A DNA stretch of 64,000 bases, taken from the NCBI GenBank assembly GCA_016185275.1, contig JACPNX010000002.1, positions 1-64,000 of the forward strand, given 5' to 3'. The position numbers and the translations under genes were made by a program. Below the pieces are notes generated by a model. The model was not told the origin of the DNA. It was given only the letters and a program-made list of their open reading frames with translations, and ran no database searches. How positions within the stretch are numbered: the stretch's first letter is position 1; every line of letters starts with the position of its first letter. Below, one piece after another: positions 1 through 7,709 of this stretch. This DNA is from Actinomycetota bacterium. GTDB lineage: Bacteria > Actinomycetota > Acidimicrobiia > Acidimicrobiales > Iamiaceae.

Positions 1-1
1 G

Positions 2-1072
2 CTGGTCGAGGCGTACCTGCGCCATCTCGAGGTGGACAAGGGCCGGAAGCATTCGACGCTCGTCCGCTACCGGGGGCTGGTCCGCTGCTGGATCGGTCCT
101 GTCATCGGTGACAAGCGGGCCGATCGGGTCCGGCCCGACGACGTGGACCGGGTGCTCGGAGAGATGCGGCGCGCCGATCAGAGCGCCAGCTCGATCCACC
201 AGGTGTTCACGCTGCTCAACGGGGCGTTCAAGTGGGCCAAACGCAACCGTTGGTCGGGTGTGCGCGACAACCCGCTCGGGGAGATCGAAAAGCCGCGCAG
301 CACCAAACCGACCCGCGAGGTGGTGCCCCCCGATCTCGAGACGCTCCGGCTCATCATCGCCACCGCCCTGGAAACGGATCTCGGCTTGGGGGTGGCGTGC
401 CAGCTCGGTGCGGTCACCGGCATGCGCCGGGGCGAGCTCGCCGGGCTGCGGTGGAGCCGGCGCGACTGGGACACCGGCCAGATCGGTGTGGACACCACGG
501 TCAACGACGCCGGCGGCAAGGTGGTCATCGACCCGTTCACCAAGACCCGCCGGGCCCGCTGGGTCGGCGTCGACCCCGCCACGCTGGCGCTGCTGCGCCG
601 CCTCCGCACCGAGATGGACACACGCGCCGCACGCCTCGGAACCTCGCTGGGACCGGACGCGTTCGTGTTCAGCGACGAAGCCGACTGCAGCGCTCCGACC
701 CCACCGGAGTACCTGTCGCGGCGAATGAAACGGCTACGGGACCGCCTCGACCTCGACGTCGGCGACTTCGACGCCGGCCTCCAGGCCCTACGCCACTGGA
801 CACAAACAAGCCTCAACGAGGCGGGCTTCAACCCTCAACAGGTGGCACTGCGCGGCGGCCACACCCCCAACGTCATGAACCGCGTGTACGTCCACCGCAC
901 CAAAAGCACCGACCAACAGATGACCGACCACATCGGCGCACTCCTGACCGAGCCGACGCCGGGCGACGACAGCCGCGATGGCGGCCGCCTCGCAATCACC
1001 GGACCCCAAGGACGGGCCGAGCGGCCGGAGCGCACCCTCGGCGGCCGGGATGGACCGGACCCTGTGACGTAG
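2..1072 (+). CDS. Tyrosine recombinase/integrase (5' end outside window)
   Basis: Phage/ICE-type site-specific integrase. The frame is open to the left edge (LVEAYLRHLEVDKG...), so the N-terminus is missing; a GTG at 32 is internal. The visible part has the SAM-like core-binding domain (about residues 1-95) followed by the catalytic domain. Box I Arg lies in TGMRRGEL. Box II reads QALRH where the family usually has HxLRH, so the first His is Gln. The later His is in GGHT and the nucleophile Tyr in RVYVH. It fits an integrated element whose other end may be the tRNA fragment near 8.2 kb. The C-terminal 45 residues are charged and unconserved. Family call is sure; activity is uncertain because of the H to Q change. 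Confidence 0.93.
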   Translation: MVEAYLRHLEVDKGRKHSTLVRYRGLVRCWIGPVIGDKRADRVRPDDVDRVLGEMRRADQSASSIHQVFTLLNGAFKWAKRNRWSGVRDNPLGEIEKPRSTKPTREVVPPDLETLRLIIATALETDLGLGVACQLGAVTGMRRGELAGLRWSRRDWDTGQIGVDTTVNDAGGKVVIDPFTKTRRARWVGVDPATLALLRRLRTEMDTRAARLGTSLGPDAFVFSDEADCSAPTPPEYLSRRMKRLRDRLDLDVGDFDAGLQALRHWTQTSLNEAGFNPQQVALRGGHTPNVMNRVYVHRTKSTDQQMTDHIGALLTEPTPGDDSRDGGRLAITGPQGRAERPERTLGGRDGPDPVT

Positions 1073-1147
1073 ACGGCGGCCGCGGACGAGTTGTGGGGGC
1101 GGCCCGCATGTCGACGTAGGGGTCGGGGTGGCGGCCCTTCGGGTCGC

Positions 1148-1702
1148 ATGGAACCTTTCGCCCCGAGTCTTCGGGTGTCGGGCGCGCCGCATCCGGGGTG
1201 CGTGCACGGTTACCCGTTGGATCATCCTTACGTCGAGTTGGTGTACGCGTCGGTGGTCGGCCCGACGGCGACACTCGCCGCGCGGCGCCTTCATTGGATG
1301 CTCTCGGAGCGCCCGGGTGGGTTCGTCGTGGACGTGGCCGAGTTGGGCGCTTCGGTGGGCGTGGGGAACTCGGCGGGCAAGAACTCGCCGATCAGCCGGG
1401 CGTTCGGCCGGTTGGAGTCGTTCGGGTTCGCCCGCACGACACCGAACCGGACGGGCATCGTCATGTTCGACTCGGTGCCTGGCCTGTCGGAGCGGCAGCG
1501 ACGGCGAGCGCCGGCGTCGGTGGTCGTGTTCCACGATGCGTTGCACGCAGCCCATGTGGCGTCGATCGCCGGCCGCCATGACAGCCGATCGGCGGGCCCC
1601 GTGATTGGGCGCTGGTGGTGTGGCAACGGGCGGGGGGCCGTCCCCGCGGGCGGCGGCCGACGTGGGGCGGCGGTTGGCGTTGCGGTCGGCGGCCCGCCGT
1701 GA
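1148..1702 (+). CDS. Hypothetical winged-helix-like protein of the mobile region
   Basis: 184-residue protein of unknown function 75 bp behind the integrase on the same strand. The ATG at 1148 was chosen because the upstream extension to 1091 is an Arg/Gly-rich run that looks untranslated. The middle (FVVDVAELGASVGVG, then SPISRAFGRLESFGFAR) has the spacing of a winged-helix DNA-binding domain, suggesting a regulator or replication/excision accessory; this is inference from pattern only. The last 45 residues are Gly/Arg/Ala-rich and may be disordered or the product of a shifted frame. No catalytic motif is seen. Confidence 0.5.
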   Translation: MEPFAPSLRVSGAPHPGCVHGYPLDHPYVELVYASVVGPTATLAARRLHWMLSERPGGFVVDVAELGASVGVGNSAGKNSPISRAFGRLESFGFARTTPNRTGIVMFDSVPGLSERQRRRAPASVVVFHDALHAAHVASIAGRHDSRSAGPVIGRWWCGNGRGAVPAGGGRRGAAVGVAVGGPP

Positions 1703-1823
1703 AGGGTTGGACCGGTGACGGGCCGGGCGGCGGGCAGCCGGCGTGCCAAAGTGGTTGCCCGCGCAGCCAGGTGAACGGCTGAGGCCCTCGCGCGCGGGTG
1801 GCAGGAGCCGCCGATACACCTTT

Positions 1824-1848
1824 GCAGGTGTGCATGCTGCACACCTGC
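1824..1848. repeat. Perfect inverted repeat, hairpin 1
   Basis: An 11-nt arm GCAGGTGTGCA is followed by the loop TGC and its exact complement TGCACACCTGC. It lies 121 bp after the stop at 1702 and just before the helicase remnant. A second perfect hairpin follows 8 nt later. Candidates are an origin or transfer structure, recombinase arm sites or a strong terminator. No T-tract follows. Confidence 0.75.
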
Positions 1849-1856
1849 GGTGAACT

Positions 1857-1879
1857 CACCGTCGCCGTGGGCGACGGTG
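1857..1879. repeat. Perfect inverted repeat, hairpin 2
   Basis: Arms CACCGTCGCC and GGCGACGGTG, 10 bp and perfect, with the three-base loop GTG. Together with the hairpin at 1824-1848 it forms a tandem pair of three-base-loop stems separated by 8 nt. The arm sequences of the two hairpins are unrelated, so this is not a simple duplication. Confidence 0.75.
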
Positions 1880-1904
1880 GGGGTCGGGGCGGCGGGGGCT
1901 GCGG

Positions 1905-2239
1905 GTGCGGTTGTTGGTGCCAACCCTGAGTGGCGGGCAAACCGAGACCATCGTCGTTCCCGGCAGCGACGCGCTCGCGGAGCACGTGTCCACGCTCGCG
2001 GGTCGGGCCGAGCGCGTCCGCTCCCGGGCGGTCGACCCGACCGAGGACAACATGCTCAAGCTCACCGGCGACGGGAGGCACGCAGGCCTCGACCTGCGCC
2101 TCGTCGGCGAGCCACCTGACAGCGCGACGGCCGCATCCTCCGCCAAGGCAACCAGAACGACGAGGTCCAAGTGCTGCGCTACGTGACCGATTGCAGCTTC
2201 GACACCTACATGTGGCAGACGCTCGAGCGGAAGGCCAGC
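1905..2239 (+). pseudogene. Remnant of a large plasmid/phage-type helicase
   Basis: Two short blocks in different frames look like consecutive pieces of the large helicase-family proteins carried by actinobacterial plasmids and phages. The first (frame of 1905) contains AVDPTEDNMLKLTGDGRH followed by AGLDLRLVGEPPD. The second (frame of 2171) contains RYVTDCSFDTYMWQTLERKA. In intact proteins these motifs are separated by about 150-200 residues; here only about 80 nt lie between them and the frame changes, so there was an internal deletion plus a frameshift. Assignment rests on remembered motif similarity. It marks an older mobile element in this spot. Confidence 0.6.
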
Positions 2240-2401
2240 TGGCCGCGCTCGACGTGGCGGTCGACGAGGAGGAGCCGGTCGTCGCCGTCACCGCTCGGCA
2301 CCACCGTGATCGGCTGCCGGCGGATCGCGCCAGCATCCCAGTCGAGGTTCCGCTCGCGCCCATGCTCGGCGAGGCCCGGCCAATCGTCGGAGATCCTCAT
2401 C

Positions 2402-2893
2402 TCACCGCACACGTCGATAGGTGCCGTGATCCCTCCGGAGGTGTCCTTGGTCGACGAGGTGCCGGCGCAGCGCGGCGTAGTCCGGGTGCCACGCCAGGAG
2501 TCGCCGGTTGACCTCGGGCTCGTCCACATCCACCCCGAGCTCGAAGGAGTCGGCGAGCACCCTCAGCACCGGTTCGAAGCCCCACTCGCCGACCTGCGGG
2601 ATGGCCACGAGCCGTCCACGCTGGAAGTAGCGGCGGAGCGCATCCGCCACCGGGGTGCGCACCTCCTTCGGGCGCAGGGCCGCGGCCGCCCGCACGGAGC
2701 GCGCGAACGATCCCGTGTCCACCTCGTGGCGCCCGGAGACGCGTGTCACGAGACCGATGTGGACGAGACGGTCGAGCGCGCTGGCGATCGACCGGCCATC
2801 GAGGCCGACCAGGTCGGCGAGCTCCCCGACGTCGAGGCCCGGGTTCACCACGAGGTGACACACGAGCCGCAGCCGCACTTCGTCCGCGAGCAT
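2402..2893 (-). CDS. HTH regulator with DUF2087 domain
   Basis: 163 residues. The N-terminus is an ArsR-like winged helix (MLADEVRLRLV, then VGELADLVGLDGRSIASALDRLV). The C-terminal half (YFQRGRLVAIPQ to HPDYAALRRHLVDQGHLRR) has the DUF2087 pattern found after such HTH domains. Probably a transcription regulator; the ligand is unknown. Family members usually carry a few residues before the MLADEV helix, and the frame does extend upstream (PHPDEIVG) without an obvious start, so the 5' end may be truncated or a rare start used. It is divergent from the operon starting at 2962, its likely target. Confidence 0.8.
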   Translation of the reverse strand: MLADEVRLRLVCHLVVNPGLDVGELADLVGLDGRSIASALDRLVHIGLVTRVSGRHEVDTGSFARSVRAAAALRPKEVRTPVADALRRYFQRGRLVAIPQVGEWGFEPVLRVLADSFELGVDVDEPEVNRRLLAWHPDYAALRRHLVDQGHLRRDHGTYRRVR

Positions 2894-2961
2894 GCCGACG
2901 ATCTCGTCGGGGTGCGGCGCGTCGCTGAGCGCACCGCCCGCCGGGCCGAGCGCTGCTCGAG

Positions 2962-3357
2962 GTGGACGCGCGCGCCCGCGGAGAGGTGTTCGTCGGTCGC
3001 ACGTGGATCTGGGCGAAGGCGGCCGGGGCCGGCGTCCGAACCGAACTCGTCGCAGCGGCCGACGCGGTGCCCAGCCGCGACGACCTCCGCCGAGCGTCCG
3101 ACCTCTGCGGGGTCCCGTTCATCGATCCCGTCACGGCCCTTCGGTTGCGCGCCGCAGCGGTCGAGTCGCTGTCGCTGGTGTCGAAGCAGTTCGTCCTCGT
3201 GCGCTCCCGGCGGCTCCTCTCCGAGGGGTCGGACCTCCACGCCCCCCTCGAGGCGCCCGTCGACGAGCGAGGACCGTCGTTCGTGCTGGACGCGCTGGCG
3301 CATGGGGCGACGACGCTCGAGGTCGATCCTGACGTCGTCGACGGAGCGCTGCGGTGA
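2962..3357 (+). CDS. Hypothetical protein, first gene of a three-gene operon
   Basis: 131 residues from a GTG start, not recognised. The sequence is soluble-looking, with a conserved-looking core (TWIWAKAAGAGVRTELV, then DLCGVPFIDPVTALRLRAAAVESLSLVSKQ) and no signal peptide or membrane segment. Its stop overlaps the GTG start of the next gene (3354), so the two are translationally coupled, and a phosphotransferase follows at 3842. It is divergent from the DUF2087 regulator with about 70 bp between them. Function unknown. Confidence 0.6.
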   Translation: MDARARGEVFVGRTWIWAKAAGAGVRTELVAAADAVPSRDDLRRASDLCGVPFIDPVTALRLRAAAVESLSLVSKQFVLVRSRRLLSEGSDLHAPLEAPVDERGPSFVLDALAHGATTLEVDPDVVDGALR

Positions 3358-3842
3358 GCGGCCTGAACGCACGTTGGGTCCCCCAAGACGCAATGGAGGC
3401 CGCGTGGTGCGTCGCCCTCACCCTCGAGGCGGGCATCGACGACATGGAAGGAGCGCGCGAGGCGGGCGACCTGGCCACTGCCCTCGAGTGCGCGGCGACG
3501 ACGCTCCAGGCCATCGCGATCGCCGACCAGACGATCGACGGGGACCCGATGTCGACCGTCGATCTCGACGTCGCCACGATCCTTGCCGCCAGCGACAGCC
3601 CTGCGCTGTCCCGCTACGCCGCGCTCCCGCCGATGCCCGACGCGGAGCAGGCGGACCTCGATGCCCTCTTCGCCGAGGTGTACGAGGAGAAACGTGCGCT
3701 CCTCGCGCGCTTGCCGTTCGACGTTCCCAAGATGCGGACCCCCGAGGGCTTCTTCCCCACCCTCGGGGCCGGCACCGAGCTGGAGGCCCTTCGGTGCCGC
3801 CTCGGTCTCGAGCCATTCGACTCGACGATGGTGCAGGGGTGA
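3354..3842 (+). CDS. Hypothetical helical protein, second operon gene
   Basis: 162 residues, GTG start overlapping the previous stop by 4 nt. The first 70 residues look like a helical bundle rich in Ala and Glu (DAMEAAWCVALTLEAGIDDM, then ALECAATTLQAIAIADQTI). The C-terminal part has VYEEKRALLARLPFDVPKM. No known domain is recognised. The stop overlaps the ATG of the phosphotransferase (TGATG at 3840-3844), so the three genes form one coupled operon and probably act together. Confidence 0.6.
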   Translation: MSGLNARWVPQDAMEAAWCVALTLEAGIDDMEGAREAGDLATALECAATTLQAIAIADQTIDGDPMSTVDLDVATILAASDSPALSRYAALPPMPDAEQADLDALFAEVYEEKRALLARLPFDVPKMRTPEGFFPTLGAGTELEALRCRLGLEPFDSTMVQG

Positions 3843-4795
3843 TGGCGGCCGGCGGACCTGCGGTCACGACCGCGAGCTACGCCGACGCCGCCCTCGACTC
3901 GGCCGGGTTGCCACGGCCGTACACCGTGTCGCCTGTGTCGCAGGGCGCGAGCAACGCCGTGCTCAGGGCGGACGATGCGCGAGGTCGCGCGTGGGCCGTC
4001 CGGGTCACACAGCACACGCCCGGCCGCTTCGACGTCGAGCGCGTCGCCATGGAACGGGCCTGCGCTGCTGGCGTCCCCGTCGCCCCGGTGCTGTTCGCAG
4101 GCGAGGTGACCGTCGACGGGTCGACGGAGACAGCCATGGTGAGCGAGTGGGTCGAGGGACGACGGCTCGCCGACCTCGCCCGGTCCGAGATCGGTGCCGA
4201 GCTGGTCGACGACATCGCGACGGTGCTCAGCCGCGTCCACTCGATCGCGGTCGATGGCTTCGGCAACCTCGATGTCGGGCTCACCGGCCCCTGGCCGACC
4301 TTCAGCGGCTGGTTCGTCGACGGCGGCCTCGTCTCCGTGGCCGCCTCACGGGATGTCGCCGAGCGCCTCGGAGCGGCCGCGGCGGCGAGCACTCTCACCC
4401 GTGCCGCCGAGGCGCTCGAGGCGGCCCGCCAGACGCTCGATGCAGCCTCCTCGCGGCTGATCCATGGCGACTTCAGCCCGGCCAACCTGCTCGTCCGTGG
4501 CGATGCCGTCGTCGCGCTGCTGGACTGGGAGAGCGTAAAGGGCGGCCCAGTCGGACTCGACTTCGGCTGGTGGGACTTCATCGGAGGAGGAGACCTGATC
4601 GCCACCGAGCGCCTCGTCGACGCCTACGCCACACGGATCGACCACGACCTCGACCTCGATGCCGTGACGGACCTCCGACGACTCGTCCAGATCCGCATCC
4701 TCGCCAGCCACCTCGCGTGGGCCGATCAAGCTGACGCGGACATCGATACGGACCGGGTCATCGAGCGTCTGCGTGCGCTCCTCGCGACCGAGTAG
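3842..4795 (+). CDS. Aminoglycoside phosphotransferase-family kinase
   Basis: 317 residues with an APH/choline-kinase fold. The ATP lobe begins SQGASNAVLRADDARGRAWA, the catalytic loop is LIHGDFSPANLL (HGDxxxxN) and the metal-binding motif is LLDWESV. It would transfer a phosphate from ATP to a small hydroxyl substrate; aminoglycoside, homoserine and macrolide-like substrates are all possible, and resistance cannot be claimed. ATG at 3842 overlaps the preceding stop; a GTG one codon earlier is an alternative. Last gene of the 2962-4795 operon facing a DUF2087 regulator. Confidence 0.85.
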   Translation: MAAGGPAVTTASYADAALDSAGLPRPYTVSPVSQGASNAVLRADDARGRAWAVRVTQHTPGRFDVERVAMERACAAGVPVAPVLFAGEVTVDGSTETAMVSEWVEGRRLADLARSEIGAELVDDIATVLSRVHSIAVDGFGNLDVGLTGPWPTFSGWFVDGGLVSVAASRDVAERLGAAAAASTLTRAAEALEAARQTLDAASSRLIHGDFSPANLLVRGDAVVALLDWESVKGGPVGLDFGWWDFIGGGDLIATERLVDAYATRIDHDLDLDAVTDLRRLVQIRILASHLAWADQADADIDTDRVIERLRALLATE

Positions 4796-4863
4796 GTCCT
4801 CGGCCCGATACATGCCCCGGTGACCAGCACGACCGACCGGGCCACACCTGCCTACCGACCCCG

Positions 4864-5129
4864 TGACCTCGAAGCGATCAGGCGATCGACGCTCCGCACG
4901 GCCGGATCGCCCTTCTCGTGGCCGAGTCGATCGGTGAGTGCGGCGGCCTGCAAGCCGCGCTCCAGGACCGCCTTGATCAAACCGGGCAGGAACCCGCCCT
5001 CCCCGGTCAGCTGCAGGTCACCAGCGCCCACCGGCCCATCAGCTCGTCCAGCAGGCCAACACCGACGCGCTGCTGCACCGCAGCATCCTCGGCCGTCACC
5101 GCCGCCTTGTCCTTGGTCATGGTCTCCAT
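4864..5129 (-). pseudogene. IS256-family transposase, N-terminal fragment, frameshifted
   Basis: On the minus strand, frame one reads METMTKDKAAVTAEDAAVQ and GLLDELMG, then hits a stop. Another frame continues LQLTGEGGFLPGLIKAVLE and LTDRLGHEKGDPA, the conserved N-terminal block of mutator (IS256) transposases (LTGEGGLL...LGYDKHDPAG). Only about 90 residues remain and the DDE core is absent. It is thus truncated and frameshifted. It abuts an IS1634-type fragment of opposite orientation. Confidence 0.75.
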
Positions 5130-5209
5130 GTCACTACCTCACTCGATAAGGAACTCCTACACAGACCATCTGACACCCCTCGGGGTGGTGTTGGCGCCTG
5201 CGGCGGGTC

Positions 5210-6122
5210 GTGACCGTCGTGGACCGCGGGTTCTCCAGCGACGCCAACCTCGCCTACCTGACCCGTGCCGGTGGGCACTGGATCGCAGGGGAACGGATGC
5301 GTGACGGCTCGCCCGACGCGCTCGAAGCGCTGTCGCGCCAGGGCCGCTACCAGGCCGTGCGGGACAACCTGCGGGTCAAGGATGTCCGCGTCGACGGCTC
5401 TCCCGGCAAGCGGTGGATCGTGTGCCACAACCCGGGCGAGGCCGAACGGGACGAGGCCCAGCGCGACGCCGCGGTTGCTCGTCTCGAAGCCGAGCTCGAC
5501 GCCATCGCCAAGGCCCGGGCCCGTGACGCGGCCAAGGCGAAGAAGACCGGCAAGAAGCGCTCAAGCAAGGTCACCGACGACGCTCACCGCAAGGCCGAGT
5601 GCGCCCTGCGCGACCACAAGACGTTGAGCCGCTACCTGCGCCAGACCACCACCGGGCGACTGCTGATCGACCGGGCAGCGATCCGCGCCGAGGAACGCCT
5701 CGACGGCAAGTTCCTGCTGCGCACCTCGGATCCCACACTGTCCGCCGAGGACGTCGCCCTCGGGTACAAGCAGCTGCTGGAAGTCGAACGAGGCTGGCGG
5801 GACATGAAGTCCACCCTCGACCTGCGCCCCGTCTACCACCACCTCGAGCGACGCATCCTGGCCCACGTGCTGCTGTGCTGGCTCGCTCTGCTGTTGATCC
5901 GCCTGGCCGAGACCGCCACCGGCGACACCTGGCGCAACCTGCGACACGAGCTGGACCGCATGTACGTCGGCCTGTTCGCCGGCCCCCGCCGGCCAGGTCC
6001 TCCAACGCACCGAAACCACCCCGGGCCAGGCGGCCATCCTCAAGGCTCTCGGGGTTGACGAGCCCAAGCGGTTCCCGGCCATCACGCCCACCCCTCCGAA
6101 ACCCGCATCCCCCGGCGCGTAG
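5210..6122 (+). pseudogene. IS1634-type transposase, 5'-truncated and frameshifted
   Basis: C-terminal part of an IS4-group DDE transposase. VVDRGFSSDANLAYLTRAG is the block around the second Asp, and YKQLLEVERGWRDMKSTLDLR carries the catalytic Glu (Y-2-R-3-E-6-K region). A Lys-rich insert (AKKTGKKRSSKVTDD) lies between them. The N-terminus with the first Asp is missing. Near 5985-5992 (run of C in GGCCCCCGCC) the frame slips: the natural tail GQVLQRTETTPGQAAILK to KPASPGA continues in another frame to the TAG at 6120-6122. Not functional. Confidence 0.85.
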
Positions 6123-6161
6123 GCACTACACGTCTCCAGCCGTTGACGACGTTCACCCTGC

Positions 6162-6377
6162 TCACGCGCCCTTTCGGTGCTCACGCCAGCAGGTCAGCTG
6201 CGGAACTCCGGGCTGAGGGGCTGGATGGCTTGAGCCGACGTCGTCGAAAGGCCGCTGCGACGGTGTGTCGAGTTTCGGGCCGTCATCGGTCTCGATGACC
6301 CAGGCGATACGCGCCTGGTCGGGCGCATCGAGGCGGGGGATCCCCGTGGCGAGGTGCGCCTCGCCTGGTACGCCCAC
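6162..6377 (-). other. Possible coding fragment upstream of the unknown cassette
   Basis: An open frame (GVPGEAHLATGIPRLDAPDQ, then ARIAWVIETDDGPKLDTPSQ) has amino-acid composition and third-base bias like real coding sequence. The start is unclear (GTG at 6377, with the frame open further upstream) and nothing similar is recognised. It lies in the 330-bp space between the transposase remnant and the gene at 6455. May be a gene fragment left by insertion; no other feature is seen in that space. Confidence 0.3.
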
Positions 6378-6454
6378 GAGAGACCATCCGGGACAGTTGC
6401 GCTATGGATGACCCAGCTGAGGCGGAGACCTTCGATGGCTGAGAGGAACCCGAC

Positions 6455-6871
6455 ATGTCCAAACAAGGTGGCTCCCTGCCGCGAGGCCGACGGCTTCGCC
6501 ATGAGGTCCCCGAGGTTCCGCGGACCGAAGACCTGACCACCGTCGAGCGCACCGCCCAGCCGCGTTGGGATCACTGGTCGGAGGAAGGCGGCGGACGATT
6601 CGACAGCGCGACCGCCATCCCGCTCGGCAGCATCACCGAGCTCGCTGACCTCCTCGATGCCTGGGGCCGCTCCAACGCGAGCGAACACACCGAAGACCTC
6701 TACTTCGGGGGACGCCCGGGGCTCTGGCACGCCCTCGACCGGCTGTACCCGCTCCAGGACCCGAACCGCTGGGACCGTCTGCGCAAGAAGGTCATCCTCG
6801 AGCTGGAACACCGAGGGTGGCGCCGGGCCAGCCCACCCCGTGGTGTCTCGTTCTTCCTTCCCGAGAGGTAG
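6455..6871 (+). CDS. Hypothetical protein, cassette gene 1
   Basis: 138 residues, unrecognised. The N-terminus is basic and low-complexity (MSKQGGSLPRGRRLRHEVPE). The centre has IPLGSITELADLLDAWG and TEDLYFGGRPGLWHALDRLY, and the tail is KKVILELEHRGWRRA. It is soluble with no membrane segment. Start ATG is preceded by the purine-rich GAGAGGAACCCGAC. The next gene starts 2 nt after its stop, so gene order 6455-6874-7244 is an operon. It sits between mobile-element remnants, which suggests cargo. Confidence 0.6.
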   Translation: MSKQGGSLPRGRRLRHEVPEVPRTEDLTTVERTAQPRWDHWSEEGGGRFDSATAIPLGSITELADLLDAWGRSNASEHTEDLYFGGRPGLWHALDRLYPLQDPNRWDRLRKKVILELEHRGWRRASPPRGVSFFLPER

Positions 6872-6873
6872 CG

Positions 6874-7254
6874 ATGGCAAAGCAACGGCATCTCCGCCCT
6901 GACGATGACCTGGACGACGACGACATCGTCGTGGTGCGAGGCGGGGACCTCGACCCAGCGGCATTGCGCTCCGATGCCGAGCGCTACCACTCGATCTACG
7001 GCGACTACGGCCTCTCGGTGTTCGCTGCGCGCGACGTGGCCGTCGATGAACTCGCACAGCAGGTGCCGCTCGTACGGTTCGAGGTGCTGACCCTGGTGCG
7101 GGTCGGCGTGCTCCGGGCTGCCGGGTTCCGTCTGGAGCCCACCGGCCGGAACCCGAGGCACTTCACCGTGGCCTTCGACGACCTCGAGAGGGGCATCGCA
7201 GACCTGCAACGCTGCGAGCACCGCAGCTGGGTGAACCCGTATCATGAGGACTGA
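6874..7254 (+). CDS. Hypothetical protein, cassette gene 2
   Basis: 126 residues. An acidic N-terminus (DDDLDDDDIVVVRGGDL) is followed by a conserved-looking core: YHSIYGDYGLSVFAARD, VDELAQQVPLVRFEVLTLV, FRLEPTGRNPRHFTV and LQRCEHRSWVNPYHED. I recall relatives scattered in actinobacterial accessory regions but no known function or domain. ATG at 6874 chosen: it lies 2 nt after the previous stop with a GAGAGGTAGCG ribosome-binding site, and the longer frame starting at 6817 overlaps gene 1. Overlaps the next gene by 11 nt. Confidence 0.68.
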   Translation: MAKQRHLRPDDDLDDDDIVVVRGGDLDPAALRSDAERYHSIYGDYGLSVFAARDVAVDELAQQVPLVRFEVLTLVRVGVLRAAGFRLEPTGRNPRHFTVAFDDLERGIADLQRCEHRSWVNPYHED

Positions 7255-7519
7255 CCCGAAGCGTGGTGACCCGATGAACGACCTCGATCTCGATGCCGAC
7301 CTCAACGCCCAAGACGACGATGGCCTCGGCTGGTCCAGGGTCGCCGATGCCCACGCTCCTGAGCGGGTGCGGCCGGGCGCCATGCTGCTCGCTGGCAACA
7401 GTCAGGCTCAGGCCGTGGTCCGGGTCGTGGCCATCGATGACGACGGTCAGGTGCACTTCTCGATCCTGCCCGGTTCGGTGGCCAAGAATCGCCATCTGCT
7501 CGACCGAACGGTGGCCTGA
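7244..7519 (+). CDS. Hypothetical small acidic protein, cassette gene 3
   Basis: 91 residues (81 if the ATG at 7274 is used, which would avoid the 11-nt overlap). It has an acidic N-terminus (DLDLDADLNAQDDDGLGWS) and a beta-rich C-terminal half (GAMLLAGNSQAQAVVRVVAI, then GQVHFSILPGSVAKNRHLL) that resembles a small beta-barrel. Unrecognised. Third gene of the cassette 6455-7519. Three small coupled soluble proteins in a mobile region could be a toxin-antitoxin-like or defence-associated unit; that is speculation. Confidence 0.6.
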   Translation: MRTDPKRGDPMNDLDLDADLNAQDDDGLGWSRVADAHAPERVRPGAMLLAGNSQAQAVVRVVAIDDDGQVHFSILPGSVAKNRHLLDRTVA

Positions 7520-7648
7520 GGCTTCGTTCTACAGAGCCACCCGGTACGGGGCCCTACCACACCAGGCGGTACGGACCGAGAGGTCAGATGCGCGAAACCT
7601 CAGCTCAGATGACGGCGCCGACTGAGAACCCACTCCCGGTGGGGCGTT

Positions 7649-7707
7649 TGATGCTGGCGGTCCGGTCCAGCGATGGGCGCGCCGTACGGGCCCGCCGCGC
7701 GCGCAAC
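7649..7707. repeat. Imperfect direct repeat, left copy
   Basis: 59-nt copy beginning TGATGCTGGCGGTCCGGTCC and ending GCGCGCAAC. The right copy is at 8043-8099 with a few substitutions and two single-base deletions. The repeats flank the RHS fragment. They could reflect repeated units inside the original RHS gene or a duplication that formed when the fragment was inserted. Confidence 0.75.
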
Positions 7708-7709
7708 CG

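Noticed and set aside
2171..3838. Long plus-strand open frame continuous with the phosphotransferase
   Set aside because: Its first part is the helicase remnant, the middle is antisense to the DUF2087 gene and out of frame with two coupled genes; only the part from 3842 is coding.
2962..4795. Calling the phosphotransferase an antibiotic-resistance enzyme
   Set aside because: APH-fold kinases act on many substrates; nothing in the sequence identifies an antibiotic.
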